64,000 bases of DNA from Streptomyces lasiicapitis (GTDB lineage: Bacteria; Actinomycetota; Actinomycetes; Streptomycetales; Streptomycetaceae), in contig NZ_BMNG01000008.1 of the NCBI RefSeq assembly GCF_014646335.1, positions 264,833-328,832 of the forward strand. Direction: 5' to 3'. The translations under genes were made by a program, and so were the position numbers. Below, piece after piece: positions 24,755-32,038 of the stretch. The notes under the pieces are model-generated. The model had not been told where the DNA came from and ran no database searches. It saw nothing but the letters and a program-made list of their open reading frames with translations. Within the stretch, counting starts at the first letter, position 1, and each line of letters begins with the position of its first letter.

Positions 24755-25800
24755 GAGGCGTGGTGTTCGACGGGGTGCGGGTGGAGGTCGTCGACGACCT
24801 GGAGATACGCGACCCCGGTCCTGGCGAGGTCCTCGTGGCCGTCGCGGCGGCCGGGCTTTGCCACAGCGACCTGTCGGTGATCGACGGGACGATCCCGTTC
24901 CCGCCGCCCGTGGTGCTCGGCCACGAGGGCGCGGGCGTCGTCGAGGCGGTCGGCGCGGGCGTCGGGCATGTCGTGCCCGGCGACCACGTGGCCCTGTCCA
25001 CCATCGCGAGCTGCGGGGCCTGCGCGCAGTGCGACCGGGGCCGGCCCACCATGTGCCGCAAGGCCATCGGGATGCCGCAACAGCCGTTCGCGCGGGCCGG
25101 GAAACCGCTGTACCAGTTCGCCGCGAACTCCGCGTTCGCCGAACGCACCCTCGTCAAGGCCGTGCAGGCCGTGAAGATCCCCAAGGAGATCCCGCTGACG
25201 TCGGCCGCGCTCATCGGGTGCGGGGTCGTCACCGGCGTCGGCGCCGCGCTCAACCGCGCGCGGGTCGCGTACGGAGACTCCGTCGTCGTCATCGGGACCG
25301 GCGGCATCGGCCTCAACGTCCTCCAGGGCGCGCGGATCGCGGGCGCCACCACCATCGTGGCCGTCGACTCCAACCCCGAGAAGGAGGCGGTGGCGCGGCA
25401 GTTCGGCGCCACGCACTTCCTGCCGTCGGCGGACGGCGTCGCCGAGATCCTGCCGACCGGCGCGGACCACGCCTTCGAATGCGTGGGCCGCGTCGAGCTG
25501 ATCCGCCAGGCCGTCGACGTGCTCGACCGGCACGGCCAGGCCATCCTGCTCGGCGTGCCGCCCGCCAAGGCCGAGGCGTCGTTCCTGGTGTCGTCGCTGT
25601 TCCTGGACAAGTCGATCCTCGGCTGCCGGTACGGATCGGCGCGCCCGCAACGGGACTTCGCGCTGTATGCCGACCTGTACCTGGCGGGACGGCTGCTGCT
25701 CGACGAGCTGGTGACGCGGACGTATCCGGTGGAGGAGTTCGCGCTGGCGCGGGCGGACGCGGAGGAAGGGAAGGTGGCTCGGGGGGTGTTGGTGTTCTGA
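24751..25800 (+). CDS. Zinc-dependent medium-chain alcohol dehydrogenase
   Basis: This 349-residue oxidoreductase has catalytic-zinc ligands Cys37 and His58-Glu59 (GHEGAG) and four structural-zinc cysteines (88, 91, 94, 102). A Rossmann motif VVIGTGGIGLNVLQ follows. It is of the AdhB/class III-like group, acting on primary alcohols with NAD or mycothiol adducts. The ATG overlaps the stop of the dehydrogenase before it (ATGA). It probably oxidises an alcohol formed in the same catabolic pathway. Confidence 0.9.
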   Translation: MRGVVFDGVRVEVVDDLEIRDPGPGEVLVAVAAAGLCHSDLSVIDGTIPFPPPVVLGHEGAGVVEAVGAGVGHVVPGDHVALSTIASCGACAQCDRGRPTMCRKAIGMPQQPFARAGKPLYQFAANSAFAERTLVKAVQAVKIPKEIPLTSAALIGCGVVTGVGAALNRARVAYGDSVVVIGTGGIGLNVLQGARIAGATTIVAVDSNPEKEAVARQFGATHFLPSADGVAEILPTGADHAFECVGRVELIRQAVDVLDRHGQAILLGVPPAKAEASFLVSSLFLDKSILGCRYGSARPQRDFALYADLYLAGRLLLDELVTRTYPVEEFALARADAEEGKVARGVLVF

Positions 25801-25835
25801 GGGTGCGGTGCGGTGCGGTGGGCTGGGCTGGGCTG
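25801..25835. repeat. Pentamer tandem repeats after the alcohol dehydrogenase gene
   Basis: Immediately after the TGA there are three to four GCGGT units followed by three to four GGGCT units. This is a short microsatellite-like tract in a 141-base gap before the MFS gene. Confidence 0.6.
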
Positions 25836-25941
25836 TGCCGGGGCGCGCTGGTCGGGCTTGGTCGGGTCGGCTGGCGGGCGCTGCGTCCGGCGGGGGAAAA
25901 GGCGTGGGGCGTTGTCAGTGGCGTGACTTACCTTCGTACGC

Positions 25942-27180
25942 ATGAGCTATCGCGACATCGCATCGCGGCGGACCCTCGCCTGGGCGGTCGTGGCCGTGGG
26001 CGCCCGGATGCCCGTGGCCATGGCGCCGCTCGCCGTGGTGTTCCTCGTCCGCGAGCGCGACGGCGGGTACGCGCTGGGCGCGATGCTCGCCGCCGTGTAC
26101 GTGGTCGGTGAGATCGCCGGCGCCCCGCTGCTCGGCATGCGCATGCGGGCCGAGCGGGCCAGGCCGCAGCTCGCGGTCGGGCTCGCCGTGGGCGCCGTGG
26201 GCTTCGCCGCGCTCGGCGCGCTGCCGGACGCGCACGCGGCGGTGCTCGCGCTGTTCGCGTTCGTCGCGGGCGCCGCACCGGCCGCCGCGCCCGGCGGGCT
26301 GCGCGCGCTGCTCAACAGCCTGGTCCCGGAGAAGTCCGTGCCGCAGGCGATGTCCGCCGAATCCGTGCTGATCTTCCTCATATGGGCCGTCGCACCGGCC
26401 GCCGTCACCGGCCTCGCGCTCGGCGTCGCGCCCGGACTGCCGCTGCTGCTCGCCGCCGTCCTGATGGCGCTGTCCGTGGCCGGGCTCTGGCTGCTGCCCG
26501 TGGGCTGGCAGGCGGACGAGTCCGACCGGGACGGCGAGTCGATGCTGCGCATCATGGCCCGCGCCTGGCCCGTGTACGTGACCGGCGCGGCCAGCCTCTC
26601 GCTCCTTGCCCTCGCCGAGCTGGTGCTGCCCGCGCTCCTTGAGCAGCGGTCCATATCCGTCGGCATGGCGGGGCCGCTGCTCGCCGGGCTGGCGGTGGGG
26701 TCGGCTGTCGGGTCGTTCGTGTACGGGCTGCGGTCGTGGCCGGGGCGGTTGCGTACGCAGAGCCTGGTGCTGATGCTGTCCGTCTGTGGGTGCCTGGCTG
26801 TTGTCGCGCTGCTGCCGACTGCCGCGTGGATCGCGGCGGGGCTTGCCGTGGCGGGTGTCCTCCAGGCGGGCGCGATGCTCACCAGGAACCTGACGTTGCG
26901 GGAGGTGCTGCCGCCGAGTGCGTTGGCTGCTGGGTATTCCGTGATGTACGCGGCGATTGGGGCCGGGTACGCGGCGAGTGGGTCCCTGGCGGGTGGGCTC
27001 CTCAGCGTTACGACTCCGTCTGCCGCGATCCTGGCCGGGGTGGGGCTGTCCTTGGTGCTGACGCTGGTGGGGGCGTTGGCGGAGGTGCGGCCGGGGCCTC
27101 GCGGGGGCGCCCCAGTCCCACCCCTTCCCGAAACTGGGGCTCCGCCCCAGACCCCGCTCCTCAAACGCCGGAGGGGCTAG
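25942..27180 (+). CDS. MFS transporter
   Basis: This 412-residue protein has about 12 predicted membrane spans, starting with WAVVAVGARMPVAMAPLAVVF, and a cytoplasmic loop near residue 195 (WQADESDRDGESMLR). It resembles drug or metabolite exporters of the major facilitator superfamily. The C-terminal 20 residues (starting PLPETGAPPQTPLL) are encoded by a copy of a dispersed intergenic repeat, so the ancestral protein probably ended earlier. No shared operator lies upstream. The substrate is unknown. Confidence 0.85.
   Translation: MSYRDIASRRTLAWAVVAVGARMPVAMAPLAVVFLVRERDGGYALGAMLAAVYVVGEIAGAPLLGMRMRAERARPQLAVGLAVGAVGFAALGALPDAHAAVLALFAFVAGAAPAAAPGGLRALLNSLVPEKSVPQAMSAESVLIFLIWAVAPAAVTGLALGVAPGLPLLLAAVLMALSVAGLWLLPVGWQADESDRDGESMLRIMARAWPVYVTGAASLSLLALAELVLPALLEQRSISVGMAGPLLAGLAVGSAVGSFVYGLRSWPGRLRTQSLVLMLSVCGCLAVVALLPTAAWIAAGLAVAGVLQAGAMLTRNLTLREVLPPSALAAGYSVMYAAIGAGYAASGSLAGGLLSVTTPSAAILAGVGLSLVLTLVGALAEVRPGPRGGAPVPPLPETGAPPQTPLLKRRRG
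27121..27180 (-). repeat. Dispersed Streptomyces-type repeat, copy 1 (inside MFS 3' end)
   Basis: Read on the minus strand it begins CTAGCCCCTCCGGCGTTTGA, then a GAGGAGCGGGG tract and GGGGCGGAGCCCC hairpin arms. It matches the copies at 27245, 31960 and 61983, but here it supplies the last codons and stop of the MFS gene. Confidence 0.7.
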
Positions 27181-27244
27181 AACTGTGCTGGTGGAGCCGT
27201 GCCTCGCCGGTGCGGGGCCATGCGGTGCCGGTGGGCTGGGTTTT

Positions 27245-27315
27245 AGCCCGTCCGGCGATTGAGGACGAGGCGCGGAGCGCCGATAGCGGGGGTCCAGGGG
27301 GCGGCAGCCCCCTGG
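27245..27315 (+). repeat. Dispersed Streptomyces-type repeat, copy 2
   Basis: It starts AGCCCGTCCGGCGATTGAGG, continues with a GCGGAGCGCCGAT hairpin and ends with GGGGGCGGCAGCCCCC. It faces copy 1 in inverted orientation across a 64-base spacer and lies just after the end of the converging acetyltransferase gene. Confidence 0.7.
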
Positions 27316-27894
27316 TTACGGGAGGTGGCCCGACGCAGCCTTCTTCGCTGCGCGCCAGTCAGGTGCCAGGACCGACCAGATCTCCTCGTCTTGCCGCTGC
27401 CCCCGGTAGAGATAGCTTTCGCGGAGAACGCCGTCGCGGGTCATGCCGAGGCGGCGGGCGACGGCGATGCTGGGGGTGTTGGCGGAGGTGCACCACCAGT
27501 CCACGCGCACGATGCCGCGTTCCTCGACGGCCCAGTCGATGAGGGTCCGGCAGGCCCGCGTGACCAGGCCCTTGCCGGCGGCAGCGGGCTCCAGCCAGCA
27601 GCCCGCCTCCGCAGTGCGCTGGCTGGTGTCCATGGTGCGCAGGATGACCGCGCCGACCAGCTCGCCGTGCAGGCGGATGCCGCAGATGCGGCCGGTGTCG
27701 GCGGCGGTCTTGTCGGCGTACGCCTGGAGGTAGGCGCGGCTCGACGCCAGGTCGGTGACGACGTCGGGCAGGCCGTTGTGCCGCCCGATGAAGTCCCGTC
27801 CGCGGTCGATGTGGGCCAGGAACTCGTCGGCCTGCCAGGGTTCGAGGGGGCGCAGCTCAGCGCCGTCGTCGCCCAGGGATATCGCGTACATCAA
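27316..27894 (-). CDS. GNAT acetyltransferase (RimJ/RimL type)
   Basis: This 192-residue protein has the acetyl-CoA-binding segment of GNAT enzymes (LEPAAAGKGLVTRACRTLID) and the RimL-type ending YLYRGQRQDEEIWSVL. It may acetylate a ribosomal protein N-terminus or a small amine; the sequence does not decide. It begins MMYAISLGDD at 27894 and stops at TGA beside the dispersed repeat. It is a single gene between the MFS gene and the GlxA regulator. Confidence 0.85.
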   Translation of the reverse strand: MMYAISLGDDGAELRPLEPWQADEFLAHIDRGRDFIGRHNGLPDVVTDLASSRAYLQAYADKTAADTGRICGIRLHGELVGAVILRTMDTSQRTAEAGCWLEPAAAGKGLVTRACRTLIDWAVEERGIVRVDWWCTSANTPSIAVARRLGMTRDGVLRESYLYRGQRQDEEIWSVLAPDWRAAKKAASGHLP

Positions 27895-27924
27895 GATCCT
27901 CCCGTGCCTCCGCCGTCGTGGTCA

Positions 27925-28944
27925 TTATCGGGTGCCCTCCGTGGCCCGGAACGTCCGCCGGTACGTGGTCGGCGTCACCCCGAGGGCCGCCTGCAAGTGC
28001 TGCCGCATCGACTGCGCCGTACCGAAGCCCGCGTCCCGCGCGACCTGGTCGACCGACAGGCCGCTCGACTCCAGGAGATGCCGCGCCCGCTCCACCCGCT
28101 GCCGCGTCAGCCACTGCCCGGGGCTGACCCCGACCTCCTCGCGGAAGCGCCGCGTGAACGTGCGCACGGACATCACCTCCTGCTCCGCCATGTCACGGAG
28201 CTGGATCGGCTCGTGCAGCCGCCCGAGCGCCCACGCCCGCGCCATCGACGTGGTCGCCAACTGCGGCTCGGGCACGGGGCGTTGGATGTACTGGGCCTGC
28301 CCGCCGTCCCGGTGCGGCGGTACGACGGTGCGGCGGGCGACCTCGTTGGCGACCGCGGTGCCGTGGTCGCGGCGTACGAGATGCAGGCACAGGTCGAGGC
28401 CCGCGGCGACGCCCGCGGACGTCAGCACGTCGCCGTCGTCGATGAACAACACGTCCGCGTCGACCCGCACCCGCGGGAAGAGCTGCTGGAAGTGCTCGGC
28501 GGACGACCAGTGCGTGGTGGCGGGGCGCCCGTCGAGGAATCCGGCCGCCGCGAGGACGTAGCCGCCGGTGCAGATGGACACCAGGCGGGTGCCGGGCCGC
28601 AGGTGCGCGAGGGCGGCGGCCAGCTCGTCGGTGAGGCGGCCCTCCTCGTACACCGGACCCAGTTCGTACGACGCGGGGACGATGAGGGTGTCGGCGGTGG
28701 CGAGCGCCTCGGGCCCGTGCTCGACGAGGATCGCGAAGTCCGCGTCCGTGCGGACGGGGCCCGGCGGGCGGGCGGAGCAGGTCACGACGTCGTACAGCAG
28801 CTCACCCGCGGTGGTGCGGGCGCGCCCGAAGATCCGTTGGGGGATGCCGAGTTCGAAGGGGATGACGCCGTCCAGAGCGAGGACGGCGACGCGGTGCTTG
28901 CGGGAGAACCCGGCCCGCGTGTGGTCGTGCGTACGGTCGGCCAT
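27925..28944 (-). CDS. GlxA-family transcriptional regulator (DJ-1/PfpI plus AraC)
   Basis: The 339-residue protein has an N-terminal DJ-1/PfpI-like domain (about 12-185, with VSICTGGYVLAAAGFLDG around the nucleophile-elbow position). It has a C-terminal AraC double helix-turn-helix, including VRTFTRRFREEVGVSPGQWL and FGTAQSMRQHLQAALGVTP. Members sense small molecules and activate nearby genes. It is divergent from the MFS gene at 29016 and may control it. Confidence 0.9.
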   Translation of the reverse strand: MADRTHDHTRAGFSRKHRVAVLALDGVIPFELGIPQRIFGRARTTAGELLYDVVTCSARPPGPVRTDADFAILVEHGPEALATADTLIVPASYELGPVYEEGRLTDELAAALAHLRPGTRLVSICTGGYVLAAAGFLDGRPATTHWSSAEHFQQLFPRVRVDADVLFIDDGDVLTSAGVAAGLDLCLHLVRRDHGTAVANEVARRTVVPPHRDGGQAQYIQRPVPEPQLATTSMARAWALGRLHEPIQLRDMAEQEVMSVRTFTRRFREEVGVSPGQWLTRQRVERARHLLESSGLSVDQVARDAGFGTAQSMRQHLQAALGVTPTTYRRTFRATEGTR

Positions 28945-29015
28945 GGCCCGATCCTAGCGAACGCTGTCCTTCGGGCCACTCGTCCGTGATGATCGGCGCC
29001 ACGGAAGCTGTTGAC

Positions 29016-30371
29016 GTGAGCGAGACAACCGACCCGCGCGTGCAGACGACACAGCCGGACGACCCGATGGCAGGGCCGGATCTGCTGAGCAAGACCCCTG
29101 AGGCCCCGAGCGGGCGGAAGCGGACGCCCCGGATCCACCGGGCCTGGCTCGTCGCCGCCGTCGCCTTCGTGACGATCATCGGCGGCGCCGCCTTCGGCTC
29201 GCTGCCGGGCCTGCTCATCGACCCGCTGAACGACGAGTTCGGCTGGTCGCGCGGCGAGATCGGCCTGGGCGTGTCCATCAACATGGCGCTGTACGGGCTC
29301 ACCGCACCGTTCGCCGCCGCGCTCATGGACCGCTTCGGCATGCGCAAGGTCGTCGCGGTCGCCCTCACCATGATCGCGGCCGGGGCCGTGCTCAGCGTCT
29401 GGATGACGGCGAGCTGGCAGCTGATGCTCTACTGGGGCCTGCTCGTGGGCCTCGGCACCGGCTCGATGGCCATGTCCTTCTCGGCGACCGTCACCAACCG
29501 CTGGTTCGTGGAGCGGCGCGGCCTGGTCACCGGCATCCTCACGGCGGCGGGCGCCTCCGGGCAGCTCGTCTTCCTGCCGCTGTGCGCGTGGATCGTGGAC
29601 GAGCACGGCTGGGAGCCCGCCGTCGTGACGGTCGCGCTCGCCGCCCTCGCCGTCGTCCCGTTCGTGTGGCTGCTCCTGCGCGACCATCCGGCGGACGTCG
29701 GACTCGCCCCGTACGGAGGGGAGTTCACGCCCAAGCCGGAGCCGACGCGCGGCGCCGCGAAGCGGACCGTACGCGTGCTCTTCGACGCGGCGAAGACGGG
29801 GCCGTTCTGGCTGCTCGCGGGCTCGTTCGCGATCTGCGGCGCGTCCACGAACGGCCTGATCCGCACCCACTTCGTGCCGTCCGCGCACGACCACGGCATG
29901 CAGATCACCGCCGCGGCCTCGCTGCTCGCCGTGATCGGCGTCTTCGACATCATCGGCACGATCGCCTCCGGCTGGCTGACCGACCGCTTCGACGCACGCC
30001 GCCTGCTCGCCGTCTACTACGCCCTGCGCGGCATCTCCCTGCTCTTCCTGCCGATGCTGCTCGCGCCGACCGTGCACCCGCCGATGATCTTCTTCATCGT
30101 CTTCTACGGCCTGGACTGGGTCGCCACGGTGCCGCCGACCCTCGCGCTGTGCCGCGAGCACTACGGCGCCGACAGCGCCATCGTCTTCGGCTGGGTCCTG
30201 GCCTCGCACCAGGTCGGCGCGGCCGTCGTCGCCTTCCTCGGCGGGGTGGCGCGGGATGTGTTCGGTACGTACGACGTGGTCTGGTACGCGTCGGGGGCGC
30301 TGTGCGCGGCGGCGGCGCTGATGGCGTTGGTGATTCGACGGAACGCTCGGGATGCGGAGTTGTTGGCCTGA
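29016..30371 (+). CDS. MFS transporter (monocarboxylate/oxalate-formate antiporter-like)
   Basis: This is a 451-residue membrane protein with 12 spans in two halves separated by a charged loop (FTPKPEPTRGAAKR). The N-terminal span region LPGLLIDPLNDEFGWSRGEIG and the loop ALMDRFGMRKV are typical of the OFA/monocarboxylate branch. GTG 29016 is chosen because GGAAG lies 8 bases upstream; an ATG at 28989 in the same frame is an alternative. It may import an organic acid under control of the divergent GlxA regulator. No shared operator is present. Confidence 0.85.
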   Translation: MSETTDPRVQTTQPDDPMAGPDLLSKTPEAPSGRKRTPRIHRAWLVAAVAFVTIIGGAAFGSLPGLLIDPLNDEFGWSRGEIGLGVSINMALYGLTAPFAAALMDRFGMRKVVAVALTMIAAGAVLSVWMTASWQLMLYWGLLVGLGTGSMAMSFSATVTNRWFVERRGLVTGILTAAGASGQLVFLPLCAWIVDEHGWEPAVVTVALAALAVVPFVWLLLRDHPADVGLAPYGGEFTPKPEPTRGAAKRTVRVLFDAAKTGPFWLLAGSFAICGASTNGLIRTHFVPSAHDHGMQITAAASLLAVIGVFDIIGTIASGWLTDRFDARRLLAVYYALRGISLLFLPMLLAPTVHPPMIFFIVFYGLDWVATVPPTLALCREHYGADSAIVFGWVLASHQVGAAVVAFLGGVARDVFGTYDVVWYASGALCAAAALMALVIRRNARDAELLA

Positions 30372-30389
30372 GGTTCTCCGGCCTTCGCT

Positions 30390-31076
30390 TCAGCGGGATC
30401 CGTGTGGTGTGAAGTCGCCGAACTTGCCCTGGTGGAAGAGGAGTGGCGCTGTTGCCTCGTCGGTGGTGCCCAGTGCCGCCACGCGGCCCACGACGATCAG
30501 GTGGTCGCCGCCCGTGTGCACGGCGTGCACGGCGCAGTCGATCCACGCGGGGGCGCCCGCGAGCCGGGGCGAGCCCGTGACGGGCGCCGCGTCGTACTCC
30601 ACCCCCGCGAACTTGTCCGCCCCGCTCACCGCGAACGCGCGGCACAGGGCGCCCTGGTCCGCGCCCAGGACGTTCACGCAGAAGACGCCCGCGCGGGCGA
30701 TGCGGGGCCAGGTCGTCGACGTACGGGCGACCATGAAGGAGACGAGGGGCGGGTCGAGGGAGAGGGACGCGAAGGACTGGCAGGCGAAGCCGGCGGGTCC
30801 GGCGGGGCCGGTTGCCTCGGGGGTGGCTCGTCCGTGGACGGCTCCTCCGTGGGCGGCGGGGGCCGTCACCACCGTCACTCCCGTCGCGAAGTTTCCCAGT
30901 ACGCGGCGGAATTCGGCCGCGTCCACCGGTGCGCGCTCGTCCTCGCGGACGGCGCGCAGGTGGGGGCGCGGCAGTGCCGCCTCGACCGGGTGGTCGGCCG
31001 TCGTGGGAGCCCCGACCGACCTGAGGTACCGGACGACGGTGGCCGCCATGCCTGCGTGTCCCATCATGCCCTCCAT
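30390..31076 (-). CDS. Flavin reductase-like protein (HsaB/HpaC type)
   Basis: The 228-residue protein has FRRVLGNFATGVTVVTA, SFASLSLDPPLVSFMVAR and the late GDHLIVVGRV of NAD(P)H:flavin reductases that feed reduced flavin to two-component monooxygenases. The first 50 residues are variable. The shared operator lies 3 bases before the first ATG (31076). In-frame ATGs at 31067 and 31064 follow GGAGGG and may be the real start. No matching two-component oxygenase lies next to it; the LLM oxidoreductases at 58977 and 60856 carry the same operator and are possible partners. Confidence 0.82.
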   Translation of the reverse strand: MEGMMGHAGMAATVVRYLRSVGAPTTADHPVEAALPRPHLRAVREDERAPVDAAEFRRVLGNFATGVTVVTAPAAHGGAVHGRATPEATGPAGPAGFACQSFASLSLDPPLVSFMVARTSTTWPRIARAGVFCVNVLGADQGALCRAFAVSGADKFAGVEYDAAPVTGSPRLAGAPAWIDCAVHAVHTGGDHLIVVGRVAALGTTDEATAPLLFHQGKFGDFTPHGSR

Positions 31077-31079
31077 TGA

Positions 31080-31098
31080 ACCTGACGGTTCGTCAGAT
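31080..31098. promoter_or_regulatory. Shared operator, copy 4
   Basis: ACCTGAC-GGTTC-GTCAGAT lies immediately upstream of the flavin reductase gene and 32 bases after the end of the crotonase gene. Confidence 0.72.
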
Positions 31099-31130
31099 CG
31101 GAAGGGCTGGGGGGTGGAGGGTCGCGGGGG

Positions 31131-31925
31131 CTACTTGCCCCGGTACGTGGGCTGCCTGCGTTCCACGAACGCCGCCACGCCCTCCTGCGCGTCCGCCGTC
31201 GTCATGTTGATCTCCTGCGCGGCGGCCTCTGCCGCCAGGGCGGTGGCGCGGTCCGACTCCAGGGAGGCGTTGACCAGTTGCTTGGTCAGGGCGAGGGCGC
31301 GGGTGGGGGCCGCGGCCAGGCGGTCCGCCCAGGACTGGGCCGTTTTCTCCAGGTCCGCGTCCGGGACTACGCGGTTGACGAGGCCGAGGCGTTCGGCGTC
31401 CGCCGCGTCGATGGCGTCGCCGAAGAACATCAGTTCCTTGGTGCGGTGGGGGCCTATGAGGCGGGGGAGGAGGTAGGCGCCGGCGCCGTCGGGGACGAGG
31501 CCCCTGCGGGCGAACACCTCGATGAATCTTGCCGATTCGGCGGCGAGTACCAGGTCGCAGGCGAGGGCCAGGTGGGCGCCTATGCCTGCTGCCGTGCCGT
31601 TCACGGCTGCCAGTACGGGTTTTTCGCAGTCCAGGACCGCGGTGATGAGGCGTTGGGCGCCGTGTTTGATCGTGCGGGTGATGTCTCCGGGGATTCTGTC
31701 GGCCTGGGGTGGGGCTGTGGTGGGGGAGCGGAGGTCTGCTCCGGCGCAGAAGCCCTTGCCTGTGGCGGTCAGGACGACCGCCCTTGTGGCCGGGTCGGTC
31801 GTCGCTGCCTCCAGCAGGGCGATGAGGTGGTCGCGCTGCTCGGCTGTGAGGGCGTTCATGACTTCGGGGCGGTTGAGGGTGATCCAGGAGATGTTGTCGC
31901 GGTGGGTGTGGAGGATGGGGGGCAT
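31131..31925 (-). CDS. Enoyl-CoA hydratase/isomerase family protein
   Basis: This 264-residue crotonase-fold protein hydrates or isomerises an enoyl-CoA. It has WITLNRPEVMNALT, the oxyanion-hole motif GKGFCAGADL, NGTAAGIGAHLALACDLV and GLVPDGAGAYLLPRLIG, where the usual catalytic Glu of the second site seems to be Asp. ATG 31925 gives the standard N-terminus; the frame is open far upstream without coding character. A 113-base gap holding a dispersed repeat separates it from the upstream acyl-CoA synthetase gene on the same strand. Confidence 0.88.
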   Translation of the reverse strand: MPPILHTHRDNISWITLNRPEVMNALTAEQRDHLIALLEAATTDPATRAVVLTATGKGFCAGADLRSPTTAPPQADRIPGDITRTIKHGAQRLITAVLDCEKPVLAAVNGTAAGIGAHLALACDLVLAAESARFIEVFARRGLVPDGAGAYLLPRLIGPHRTKELMFFGDAIDAADAERLGLVNRVVPDADLEKTAQSWADRLAAAPTRALALTKQLVNASLESDRATALAAEAAAQEINMTTADAQEGVAAFVERRQPTYRGK

Positions 31926-31959
31926 TGGGGGGTCCGTTTCGGTGGGTGGGTGGGGGAAA

Positions 31960-32030
31960 GCCCGTCCGGCGTTTGAGGACGAGCCGCGGAGCGGCGATCG
32001 GGGGTTCAGGGGGCGGAGCCCCCTTGGGGG
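31960..32030 (+). repeat. Dispersed Streptomyces-type repeat, copy 3
   Basis: It starts GCCCGTCCGGCGTTTGAGGA, followed by GCGGAGCGGCGAT and GGGGGCGGAGCCCCC hairpin arms. It lies between two co-directional catabolic genes and could act as an attenuator or mRNA-stability element. Confidence 0.7.
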
Positions 32031-32038
32031 TGACACCG

